Source: Pedobacter heparinus DSM 2366
GTDB taxonomy: Bacteria > Bacteroidota > Bacteroidia > Sphingobacteriales > Sphingobacteriaceae
Length of the DNA: 64,000 nucleotides
NCBI RefSeq assembly: GCF_000023825.1
Contig: NC_013061.1
Location: 1,116,001-1,180,000, forward strand
Direction: 5' to 3'
The position numbers were made by a program, and so were the translations under genes. Positions 1 through 8,655 of the stretch are shown here, in pieces. The notes under the pieces were generated by a model that worked only from the letters and a program-made list of their open reading frames with translations, was not told where the DNA came from and ran no database searches. Numbering within the stretch: the stretch's first letter is position 1; each line of letters begins with the position of its first letter.

Positions 1-1
1 A

Positions 2-2761
2 AAGGCCCCTGTTAAATCTTTTGAGGAGGCGCTGGCCGGCCGTGTGTCCGGTGTTCAGGTTACTTCTTCTGAGGGCGGGCCGGGAGCTACCACCAATATT
101 GTAATAAGGGGTAACAATTCCTTGTCTCAGGACAATTCACCACTATGGGTCATTGATGGGTTTCCAATTGAGAATCCAAACAACAATACGATCAATCCTG
201 CTGATGTAGAGACTATTACTGTTTTAAAAGATGCCGCGTCTACTGCCATTTATGGTTCAAGGGGGGCTAACGGGGTTATACTCGTTACTACTAAGACCGG
301 AAAGTCGGGAAACCCGGTGGTATCCTTTGATGGTTCATATGGCTTTCAGCGAAGTTTAAAATTGATGGAACTGTTAAAGCCCTATGAATATGTACAACTT
401 GTAATTGAAAGGAACGGGGTGGTTGCAAAAGAGCGTTACACGCCGGGTGATCCTGAGCTGGATGGAAGGCCCGCTTATGTTCCTGGCGGGAGAACAATTG
501 ATTACTATAAAACCCAGCCTTATACCAATTGGCAGGATAAATTGTTCCAGACTGCACCTTTTCAAAATTATTCGTTGTCACTTTCTGGCGGGACAGACAA
601 AAGTAAATATTTAATCTCAGGGTCGACCACAGACCAGGACGGGACCATTTTACAAACTAATTTCAAGCGTTATCAGGGTAGATTTGTTTTCAGCCAGGAG
701 GTGAACAAGAAAACAGACTTTAACCTTAATGTAAATTACGCCCGTACCAGGACAACCGGCACATCGCCTTCAAATATACCAACCAATGGCTCTGCATCAT
801 TGAGTTTATTATATGGAATATGGGGTTACCGACCGGCCGTTTCACCTTCATCTTCTGTAGAAGATCAGCTTAACCTGCCCATCGATCCTGATGGACAGAA
901 TGCTTATTCGTTTAACCCTATTGTTCAGAACAACAATACTACGATCAATGCGCACCTGAATAATCTGGTGGCTAATGCTGGCATAGACTATAAAATCCTC
1001 CCCGAGCTGACGTTCCGGGTAACGGGTGGTATCAATTATACACAAAGACTTAGCAACGCTTTTTATTCTGCACTCACCTATCAGGGTGGGCCTGGCAGTG
1101 TACTGGGGCCTAATGGTTTTATTGACAATTATGCCCTCACTAATCTGGTAAATGAAAATACACTGAATTATAAAAAGGTTTTTAATACTGAACATACGCT
1201 TAATTTGCTTGGTGGTTTTTCTATACAAGGCACTAAACTGACCACCAGCAGGGCGCTGGCGAGTAAAGTGCCAAATGATGTATTGGGTGTAAGCGGACTA
1301 GACGAAGGCACTCCTTATGCCATTTCATCTGGTTCGACACAGAATTTTTTGAGTTCGTACTTTTCCAGGATAAACTACAATTATAAATCTAAGTACTATT
1401 TTTCAGGGGTGATCAGGGCTGATGGATCTTCAAAATTTGCCCCGGGTAACCAGTGGGGTTATTTCCCTTCTGCTGCTGTATCCTGGAATATTGGGCGTGA
1501 GGATTTTATGAAAAATATCAGTTCAGTTTCGGCACTAAAGTTCAGGGCCAGTTATGGTACTTCAGGTAACAACAGAATTGCTGACTATGCCTATCTGTCG
1601 CCCATCAACCAAAGTGATATTTCCAGTACCTATACCTTTGGTAATACTTATATAAAAGGTTCCTATCAATCTGGTCTGGCCAATGAGGCCCTGAAATGGG
1701 AAACAACTGCCATCACAGATCTGGGCTTAGATTTTGGATTTTTAAAGAACCGCATTGAACTTACAGTTGATTATTATCGTAAAATAACTTCTGACCTGTT
1801 GCTGCAGGCAACGATACCAGGTCATATCGGCTATACTTCAGCGATTCAGAATATAGGCTCGGTAAGAAATTCCGGCTGGGAGTTTTCATTGAATACGGTA
1901 AATTCAGATAAGGCTTTGAAATGGTCCTCTAATTTTAACATATCCTTTAACAGGAATGAAGTACTGGCGTTAAGCAGTGGCCAAAGGGGGCTTATTTCCC
2001 AGGTTTCCTACAATATTAACCCGGCTTTTCCTTACGTTGCTATTGTAGGAGGCCCGATTTCGCAGATTATAGGTTTTAAATGGTTGGGCAATTACCAATA
2101 TGAAGATTTTGATCTGCTTCCTAATGGGGCGTATGTGCTAAAGGGCAATCTGCCAGCAAATGGTTCTGCAAGGACAGCGATGCAGCCTGGTGACATTAAA
2201 TATGAGGATATTAACCAGGATGGTACGATTACAGATGCGGATAAAGTAGTCATAGGGAATCCAAATCCATTATTTACCGGGGGCTTTTCCAATAATTTTA
2301 ATTTCAAAAATTTTGACTTGAGCATACTACTGACCTTTTCTTATGGAAATGATATCCTGAATGCAAACCGGTTGATCTTCGAAGGTATGCCAGACTCCTA
2401 TACCAATCAGTTTGCCTCATACGCCAACAGATGGACACCAGAAAATCAGACTAATTTATATCCCAGGGCTGGCGGCGCAACTACTATTCCGGCTGTTTCT
2501 TCCAGGGTAATTGAAGATGGCTCTTTCTTGCGTCTGCAAACGGTTTCCCTTGGATACAATCTGCCGCAAAAAATTTCTGAATCCCTTAAAGTAAAAAATG
2601 CCAGGATTTATGCTTCGGCACAAAACCTGGCGGTATGGAGTAAATATCAAGGTTCAGATCCCGAAGTTTCTACACGTCCCGGCGCTTTGACACAAGGATT
2701 TGATTATGCCGCATATCCGCGCTCTTTTACGATGACTTTTGGTCTTAATTTTTCTTTTTAA
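2..2761 (+). CDS. SusC/RagA-family TonB-linked outer-membrane transporter (5' partial)
   Basis: TonB-dependent outer-membrane channel that, with its SusD partner, imports oligosaccharides into the periplasm. The frame is open to the left edge of the window, so the signal peptide, carboxypeptidase-like domain and start of the plug are missing; about 919 codons are present. Seen: plug-domain hallmarks 'ALAGRVSGVQV', 'PLWVIDGFPI' and 'YGSRGANGVILVTTK' within the first 100 residues, then a long run of alternating aromatic/polar beta-strands, ending in 'GLNFSF' with the C-terminal aromatic residue usual for outer-membrane barrels. SusD follows after 10 bp, so the two are surely co-transcribed. Substrate is not visible from this protein; the downstream enzymes suggest a rhamnose- and uronate-containing glycan. 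Confidence 0.95.
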   Translation, partial: KAPVKSFEEALAGRVSGVQVTSSEGGPGATTNIVIRGNNSLSQDNSPLWVIDGFPIENPNNNTINPADVETITVLKDAASTAIYGSRGANGVILVTTKTGKSGNPVVSFDGSYGFQRSLKLMELLKPYEYVQLVIERNGVVAKERYTPGDPELDGRPAYVPGGRTIDYYKTQPYTNWQDKLFQTAPFQNYSLSLSGGTDKSKYLISGSTTDQDGTILQTNFKRYQGRFVFSQEVNKKTDFNLNVNYARTRTTGTSPSNIPTNGSASLSLLYGIWGYRPAVSPSSSVEDQLNLPIDPDGQNAYSFNPIVQNNNTTINAHLNNLVANAGIDYKILPELTFRVTGGINYTQRLSNAFYSALTYQGGPGSVLGPNGFIDNYALTNLVNENTLNYKKVFNTEHTLNLLGGFSIQGTKLTTSRALASKVPNDVLGVSGLDEGTPYAISSGSTQNFLSSYFSRINYNYKSKYYFSGVIRADGSSKFAPGNQWGYFPSAAVSWNIGREDFMKNISSVSALKFRASYGTSGNNRIADYAYLSPINQSDISSTYTFGNTYIKGSYQSGLANEALKWETTAITDLGLDFGFLKNRIELTVDYYRKITSDLLLQATIPGHIGYTSAIQNIGSVRNSGWEFSLNTVNSDKALKWSSNFNISFNRNEVLALSSGQRGLISQVSYNINPAFPYVAIVGGPISQIIGFKWLGNYQYEDFDLLPNGAYVLKGNLPANGSARTAMQPGDIKYEDINQDGTITDADKVVIGNPNPLFTGGFSNNFNFKNFDLSILLTFSYGNDILNANRLIFEGMPDSYTNQFASYANRWTPENQTNLYPRAGGATTIPAVSSRVIEDGSFLRLQTVSLGYNLPQKISESLKVKNARIYASAQNLAVWSKYQGSDPEVSTRPGALTQGFDYAAYPRSFTMTFGLNFSF

Positions 2762-2771
2762 ATATTGACAT

Positions 2772-4652
2772 ATGAAACACAGCGCATATTTGTTGTTGAT
2801 AATTATCATATTATCTGCTTTTACTTCATGTAAAAAGCAATTGAATAGTTTACCCACAGATTTTATCACTTCGGTAAACTACTACACCAATGAAGAACAG
2901 CTTAATGGTGGGTTGGCCGGTGTATACAGTATTTTAGGTTCTTCCTATTTATATCAGGATGCGTTGTTACATAACATGTCCCACAATAATGATGAAGCTG
3001 TTTTTGTATTCAACCAGGCACCGCTGGTTGTTCCATCAAATTTTAGTTATTCTTCCAGCGACCCTAACATTACTGGTATGTGGAATGTATTGTACCAGGG
3101 CATCAACAATGCCAACATTATCATTGCAGCTGCAGACAATCCAAAGGCTCAGGTAAGCCAGGCAGTAAGGGACAATATCCGCGCACAGGCATTGTTTTTA
3201 AGGGCTTATTATCATTTCCTCCTTGTAGATAAATGGGGTAAAGTCCCGATGATGCTGGCTCCGGCGAAAAGTTCATTTGATGTGAATCTGGCAGCTTCTC
3301 CAATAGCTGAAATTTACGAACAGATCCTTAAAGATATGACCGCTGCAGAAGCAGTTTTACCTCAGGCCTCGGTACTTGGGGCCAATTCAAGTGGCCGTTT
3401 GTCAAAAAACACTGCCCAGGGTATTTTGGCAAGGGTTTGCCTGAGCATGACAGGCTTTCCTTTAAATGATGAGTCTAAATATGCAGCAGCCCTGGCCTGG
3501 AGCTCAAAGGTGATCAGCACAGGAGATAATGCATTAAATCCAAGTTATGCTGATCTTTTTGTAAAACAGGCCCGTGATGAATATGATGTGAAAGAAAACA
3601 TGTGGGAGGTTGAGTTTTATGGCAATGTTTCTGACAACTACCGCGAACAGGGTTATGTTGGTATCCGAAATGGCATTCAGGCCGCAAACGGGAGGACATT
3701 TCCAGGTTTTGGGTACAACTTTTTACAGGCATCAGTAATATTGTATAATAAGTATCAGGTGGACCCGCTCACCAGTCTTTCTAAAGATTTGCGGCGCGAA
3801 AGGAACATTGCACCTTACCAATGGGTTGGTGGAAGCGCCGCAGTACAGGTTATGACCAAAAGCTACTGGCCTAAAAACGGGAATCTTTATCAGCGCTGGC
3901 CTGGTAAATGGAGAAGGGATGAGGAGTTGCGTTTACCCAGGTTTCAAAATGGTAACGGGACCAACTTTCCCTTGTTAAGGTATGCTGATGTTTTGCTGAT
4001 GTTTGCTGAGGCTGAAAATTATATAAACGGGCCAACTGTTGCCGCTTATAACGCAATGAATAAAGTACGTGAGCGCGCATATGGTACAGGTTACAGGGTA
4101 AGCGACATTGTCATCACCAACGGGGGAACAGGTTATACTGCTGCACCGGTTGTGACGATCGGGAGTAGTGGAGATCCAAATGGCGCGAGTACCGCAGAAG
4201 CTTATGCTACAGTAACAAATGGTGCAGTAACCCAGCTTACCCTGGTAAATATGGGTGGGTTTTATACGGCTACACCACCAACGGTTACCATCACCAGCGC
4301 AAATGGCCTGGGCTCCGGAGCGACTGCCACGGCAACTGTAAGCCCTATAGTAGTTGCTGAGGCGGATTTGCCAACCGGTTTAACCAAAGCCCAGTTTTTT
4401 GAGCATATTGTTGATGAAAGGTCAAGGGAATTGGCCTATGAAGCTTTGAGATCGCACGATTTACGAAGATGGGGGAGGTTGATATCTACGATGCAGACTT
4501 TGGCAACTATAGGTCCATCGGTACCGGGTGGTGTTATCCGGAATGGATATACTTCGCCTGCTGTTAACATTACAGCCAAACATTTATACCTGCCTATACC
4601 TCCGGCAGAAATTGCAACAAACGCTTTGATTGTTCAGAATCCGGGATGGTAG
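2772..4652 (+). CDS. SusD/RagB-family starch-binding-type outer-membrane lipoprotein with inserted Gly-rich repeats
   Basis: Surface lipoprotein that lids the SusC barrel and binds the glycan. A lipoprotein signal peptide ends at Cys20 ('AFTSC'). The N-terminal TPR-like SusD region is typical ('ALFLRAYYHFLLVDKWG'), and the C-terminal RagB region has the hallmark 'NKVRERAYG' and 'ERSRELAYEALRSHDLRRWG'. Unlike ordinary SusD proteins, about 80 residues are inserted between these two hallmarks (about 445-525), containing two copies of a 'GGxGYxxxPxVTI...GAxATA' unit. At 626 aa it is longer than the common 500-580 aa. It lies 10 bp after susC and 42 bp before the DUF5017 gene. Confidence 0.95.
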   Translation: MKHSAYLLLIIIILSAFTSCKKQLNSLPTDFITSVNYYTNEEQLNGGLAGVYSILGSSYLYQDALLHNMSHNNDEAVFVFNQAPLVVPSNFSYSSSDPNITGMWNVLYQGINNANIIIAAADNPKAQVSQAVRDNIRAQALFLRAYYHFLLVDKWGKVPMMLAPAKSSFDVNLAASPIAEIYEQILKDMTAAEAVLPQASVLGANSSGRLSKNTAQGILARVCLSMTGFPLNDESKYAAALAWSSKVISTGDNALNPSYADLFVKQARDEYDVKENMWEVEFYGNVSDNYREQGYVGIRNGIQAANGRTFPGFGYNFLQASVILYNKYQVDPLTSLSKDLRRERNIAPYQWVGGSAAVQVMTKSYWPKNGNLYQRWPGKWRRDEELRLPRFQNGNGTNFPLLRYADVLLMFAEAENYINGPTVAAYNAMNKVRERAYGTGYRVSDIVITNGGTGYTAAPVVTIGSSGDPNGASTAEAYATVTNGAVTQLTLVNMGGFYTATPPTVTITSANGLGSGATATATVSPIVVAEADLPTGLTKAQFFEHIVDERSRELAYEALRSHDLRRWGRLISTMQTLATIGPSVPGGVIRNGYTSPAVNITAKHLYLPIPPAEIATNALIVQNPGW

Positions 4653-4694
4653 CCATAGCGCGCGGGAAAGGGAAAATTATTTAAATATCAGAAA

Positions 4695-5639
4695 ATGAAA
4701 ATACAGCAAAGTATAAGGTTAAGGATGCTTTTACTAATAATATTCTTAACGGCATGTGAGAAAAAAGAGATCGAAACGCCCCATTTTGATGTGCAGACTG
4801 ATGCGCTCAGCTATAAAGTTGGTCAGGAAGTTACATTTAAATTTAGCGGAAATGCAGAAAATGTAGTCTTTTGGAGTGGGGAAAAAGGCCGTAATTACGC
4901 TTATAAGGACCGGATAACAGAAAAGGGTGTTTTGCAGACCCTGCAATTTACAAGTGCCGCCGGACAGGGTACGCAGAATGACAATTTATCCATAAAAATT
5001 TCCAGGGATTTTAACGGAATATATGACGCTGCCAACATCGCAAAAGCATCCTGGACAGATATCACCTCCAGAGCGGTACTGTCCCCTAATCCTGTTACCG
5101 GTGCGGCAGGGGCAGCAACATCTTCAGGGGCAGTGAACATCAGTGACCAGGCAACAGACGGAGATGTACCGGTATATTTTGCATTCAGATATGCTTCGGC
5201 GAGTAATACTTTGAAGCCAAGACAATGGACAATCAGCAGTTTTGTGGTAAGCAATACACTTGCTGATGGTACAGTGAATAACGTAGTCGCAAATTTGGGA
5301 CTGGCAGGGTTTAAAGGTATTGATGTCTCAAACCCGTCTTTTCAATGGGCATTTACACCAAATGCGCAGAGCCCAACATCAGTGACGATGACTGCCGGGA
5401 ACGTAGGTGAGGCGGCCAACGAGGACTGGCTGGTTTCAGTACCTGTAAAATTGAACCAGGTATCGCTTTCTGATTATGGCATACCAATCATCTCTATCAC
5501 TACTTTATCACCGCCGAAAGACTATAAGTATGTTTTTACAGCTCCGGGAGTTTATAAAGTAGTTTTTCATGCCTTTAACCAGGATGTGGCGGAAAAGACA
5601 GGGATAATTAAGGAAATGACGATTACCATTGTTCCATAG
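4695..5639 (+). CDS. DUF5017-domain surface lipoprotein, probable glycan-binding protein
   Basis: Probable surface glycan-binding lipoprotein of the locus. A short lipoprotein signal peptide ends at Cys21 ('FLTAC'), followed by the charged 'EKKE' stretch seen in surface-exposed Bacteroidota lipoproteins. An immunoglobulin/PKD-like N-terminal segment (about 30-100: 'YKVGQEVTFKFSG', 'VVFWSGEKG') precedes a region resembling DUF5017 ('LSIKISRDFNGIYD', 'ASWTDITSRA'), and the protein ends in a beta-strand-rich segment 'GVYKVVFHAFNQ'. The third position after susCD is where SGBP-type (SusE/F-like) proteins are usually found. Assignment rests on remembered family motifs; ligand unknown. The enzyme gene follows after 17 bp. 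Confidence 0.75.
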   Translation: MKIQQSIRLRMLLLIIFLTACEKKEIETPHFDVQTDALSYKVGQEVTFKFSGNAENVVFWSGEKGRNYAYKDRITEKGVLQTLQFTSAAGQGTQNDNLSIKISRDFNGIYDAANIAKASWTDITSRAVLSPNPVTGAAGAATSSGAVNISDQATDGDVPVYFAFRYASASNTLKPRQWTISSFVVSNTLADGTVNNVVANLGLAGFKGIDVSNPSFQWAFTPNAQSPTSVTMTAGNVGEAANEDWLVSVPVKLNQVSLSDYGIPIISITTLSPPKDYKYVFTAPGVYKVVFHAFNQDVAEKTGIIKEMTITIVP

Positions 5640-5656
5640 ATTTTTGAATATATAAA

Positions 5657-7414
5657 ATGAAAAGATACCTTGTTTTTCTTTCTTTGTTAACCTGGGCGTT
5701 TACCACTGTGACGAATGCTCAGTTGCCGCCAGTTTTTAAACAGCCAATTGCCACCGGTTTAAAAAAAGATCCTAGAGTTCGCTATTATTTACCTCCGGAA
5801 CGGATGATATGGCGGTCTGACGCGACTGGAAAATACATCCAGCATGCAGATAGGTTGCTGAAAGTTGGCAATGGCCAGGCCGAGCTGGTCAATAAAGACC
5901 TAACGGTGCTAAAAAATGATAAAAGCTCAAAAACAGGTTTCTTAATTGATTTTGGCAAAGAAATTTTTGGCGGTCTGCAAATTACTACGGGTTTAATGAG
6001 AACGAAAACACCGGTGAAAGTAAGGGTTCGTTTTGGAGAATCCGTAACTGAGGCCATGTCTGATGTAGGTGGTACAGACGGTGCAACTAATGATCATGCC
6101 ATGCGCGACTTTATTATAGAGTTGCCATGGCTGGGTGGTCTGGAAGTAGGTAACACAGGCTTTAGATTTGTTAGAATTGACCTGCTGGAGGCTGATACTG
6201 AACTTTTGTTAAAAGAAGTGAGTGCGATATTCATGTACAGGGATATTCCTTACCTGGGGTCTTTTCATTCTGATGATGAACGTTTAAACCAAATTTGGGC
6301 AACCGGGGCATATACTGTTCATTTAAATATGCAGCAATATTTATGGGATGGCATTAAACGTGACAAACTGGTATGGATTGGGGATATGCACCCTGAGATG
6401 ATGGTGATCAACAGTGTATTCGGTTATAATGAAGTTGTTCCAATGAGTCTGGATCTGGCTAAAGCCGCTACACCACTGCCGGCATGGATGAATGGAATCA
6501 GTTCTTATTCTATGTGGTGGGTCCTTATTCAGCGCGACTGGTATCTTCATCAGGGGGATATGAAATACCTGCAGTTGCAAAGGCAGTACCTGATTGGGCT
6601 TTTGAAGCAGTTGATGACTAAAATAAAAGACGGGAAGGAAGCCCTGGACGGCAATCGTTTCCTGGATTGGCCTTCCTCTGAGAATAAGCCGGCTATACAT
6701 GCCGGGCTGCAGGCCATGCTGGTAATGACCTTAACAGCGGGATCGGAGCTGTGCCATATTTTAAAGGAAGCGGAAACTGCCCGAGCCTGTGATGAAGCTG
6801 TTGCAATTTTAAAGAAAAATGTCCCTGATATAGCTGAAAGCAAACAAGCAGCTGCATTGCTTGCCTTAGCCGGGCTTTTGCCGGCTGAACAGGCTAACAC
6901 TATCCTGTCAAAAGACAGCACCAGGGGATTCTCTACTTTTTATGGCTACTATATGCTCCAGGCTAAAGCAATGGCTGGTGACTATCAGGGTGCTATCAAT
7001 AATATCAGGGACTATTGGGGCGGGATGCTGGATTTAGGTGCCACTACTTTCTGGGAGGATTTTGATCTTTCCTGGAAAGAAAATGCCGGAAGGATCGATG
7101 AAATTGTTCCTAAAGATAAAGTTGATGTCCATGCAACATACGGGGCTTATTGCTACAAGAACCTCAGGCACAGCTTGGCGCATGGCTGGGCTGCAGGACC
7201 CACATCCTGGCTTACTACACATGTACTGGGCATAAAAGTTATGGCCCCGGGTTGTAAAGTTGTTAAGATTGAGCCCCATCTTGGCGATCTGAAATCAGTA
7301 AGCGGCAGCTTTCCTACGCCCTTTGGATTAATAAAAGTAAATCATTTAAAAATGCCTGACGGGAAAATCAAAACGACAGTAGACGCTCCAAAGCAGGTTA
7401 AAATTATTAAATAA
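5657..7414 (+). CDS. GH78-like (alpha/alpha)6 glycosidase, secreted, variant active site
   Basis: Predicted periplasmic or surface glycosidase related to bacterial alpha-L-rhamnosidases. A Sec signal peptide ends near 'TVTNAQ'. A beta-sandwich N-terminal part (about 60-200) is followed by an (alpha/alpha)6 barrel. GH78 enzymes carry D-x3-R-E-x6-D plus a later 'TTLWE'. Here the matching segment is 'DGIKRDKLVWIGD' (D231, D236, D243) with 'MHPE' behind it and 'TTFWE' (E467). Thus Asp replaces the Glu of the second conserved position, suggesting a distinct subgroup. At 585 aa it is shorter than classical GH78 because the extra N-terminal beta-domains are absent. Substrate could be rhamnose or another sugar. 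It sits between the SGBP gene and GH88. Confidence 0.75.
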   Translation: MKRYLVFLSLLTWAFTTVTNAQLPPVFKQPIATGLKKDPRVRYYLPPERMIWRSDATGKYIQHADRLLKVGNGQAELVNKDLTVLKNDKSSKTGFLIDFGKEIFGGLQITTGLMRTKTPVKVRVRFGESVTEAMSDVGGTDGATNDHAMRDFIIELPWLGGLEVGNTGFRFVRIDLLEADTELLLKEVSAIFMYRDIPYLGSFHSDDERLNQIWATGAYTVHLNMQQYLWDGIKRDKLVWIGDMHPEMMVINSVFGYNEVVPMSLDLAKAATPLPAWMNGISSYSMWWVLIQRDWYLHQGDMKYLQLQRQYLIGLLKQLMTKIKDGKEALDGNRFLDWPSSENKPAIHAGLQAMLVMTLTAGSELCHILKEAETARACDEAVAILKKNVPDIAESKQAAALLALAGLLPAEQANTILSKDSTRGFSTFYGYYMLQAKAMAGDYQGAINNIRDYWGGMLDLGATTFWEDFDLSWKENAGRIDEIVPKDKVDVHATYGAYCYKNLRHSLAHGWAAGPTSWLTTHVLGIKVMAPGCKVVKIEPHLGDLKSVSGSFPTPFGLIKVNHLKMPDGKIKTTVDAPKQVKIIK

Positions 7415-7430
7415 GTATCATCAGATTTTT

Positions 7431-8648
7431 ATGGTAAATAAATTAAATATTGCCTGCTGTTTAGCCTCCTTTTTATGTTTTTTTTTTGCCGCAGACTTAC
7501 AGGCGCAAAAACGCAAAACACTTAAAGCTGATCCTGAAATTTTAAAGATCACAGATTCGGCCTTATCGCGTTCAGCGGGCCAATACCTGCAGTTGATGGA
7601 AACTGTTCCTGATACCTTGTTTCCCAGGACCTTTCAAAACAACAGGCTGTTAACAGCCACTTCTCCCAGTTGGATCAGCGGTTTTTATCCGGGTACGCTA
7701 TTGCTGTTATACGAATTCAACAATAGCAATAAGTTTAAGGAGGAAGCTTTGAAAAAGCTTAAAGTATTGAAAAAGGAACAGTTCAATACCGGAACACATG
7801 ACTTGGGGTTCATGATGTATTGTAGTTTTGGAACTGCAAAAAGATTGTTTAAAACCAAAGCATATGATCCTGTTCTGTTGAACAGCGCTGCATCATTATC
7901 TCAGCGATTCCATGATGAAGTAGGGTTGATCCGGTCCTGGGACCATAAGCCTGAAAAATGGAAATACCCGGTGATTATTGACAATATGATGAATCTTGAG
8001 TTGCTTACCTGGGCCAGTCGTTTGTCAGGTAATCAAAGGTTTTATAACATTGCAAAACAACATGCCGACCTGACCATTAAAAATCATTTCAGGCCAGATT
8101 ATAGTTCCTATCATGTTATAGATTATGATCCTAAAACTGGTAAAGTATTAAACAAGCTTACAGAGCAGGGCTATAGTGATGAATCGGCATGGGCCAGGGG
8201 GCAGGCATGGGCCCTGTATGGTTATACGATGATGTACAGGGAAACCGGAGATGCAAAATATTTGGAAATGGCCATGCACATTGCGGATTATATTTTGAAG
8301 CATCCGAACCTGCCTGCAGATAAAATTCCTTACTGGGATTTTAATGCGCCTGACCAATCCGCTGCGCCCAGAGATGCTTCTGCTGCTGCTGTAATGAGTT
8401 CTGCATTGATAGAATTGAGCGGATTTAGCAAAGGAGATAAGGGCAAGGTTTACTTAAAAACGGCCGAAGCTATGCTCAGGCAGCTGTCGTCACCAGAATA
8501 TCTTGCTCAGCCAGGTACAAATGGAGGTTTCATTTTAAAGCATAGTGTCGGTTTTTTACCGGCAGGCAGTGAAGTGGATGTGCCATTAAGCTATGCTGAT
8601 TATTATTATGTAGAGGCTATGCTAAGGTATCGTACACTTAAAAAATGA
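7431..8648 (+). CDS. GH88-family unsaturated glucuronyl hydrolase
   Basis: Hydrates the 4,5-unsaturated uronic acid left at the non-reducing end by polysaccharide lyases, releasing a keto-uronate from the oligosaccharide. A Sec signal peptide ends near 'ADLQAQ', so the enzyme is periplasmic. GH88 marks: 'SPSWISGFYPGTLLLLYE', 'NTGTHDLGFMMY' with D124 and 'VIIDNMMNLELL' with D184. These two aspartates are 60 residues apart, as are the catalytic pair D88/D149 of Bacillus UGL (61). Also 'DESAWARGQAWALYGY' and 'PYWDFNAP'. Normal length (405 aa). It starts 17 bp after the GH78-like gene and is followed 8 bp later by a lyase-type gene, the expected source of its substrate. Confidence 0.92.
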   Translation: MVNKLNIACCLASFLCFFFAADLQAQKRKTLKADPEILKITDSALSRSAGQYLQLMETVPDTLFPRTFQNNRLLTATSPSWISGFYPGTLLLLYEFNNSNKFKEEALKKLKVLKKEQFNTGTHDLGFMMYCSFGTAKRLFKTKAYDPVLLNSAASLSQRFHDEVGLIRSWDHKPEKWKYPVIIDNMMNLELLTWASRLSGNQRFYNIAKQHADLTIKNHFRPDYSSYHVIDYDPKTGKVLNKLTEQGYSDESAWARGQAWALYGYTMMYRETGDAKYLEMAMHIADYILKHPNLPADKIPYWDFNAPDQSAAPRDASAAAVMSSALIELSGFSKGDKGKVYLKTAEAMLRQLSSPEYLAQPGTNGGFILKHSVGFLPAGSEVDVPLSYADYYYVEAMLRYRTLKK

Positions 8649-8655
8649 TAAAGTT

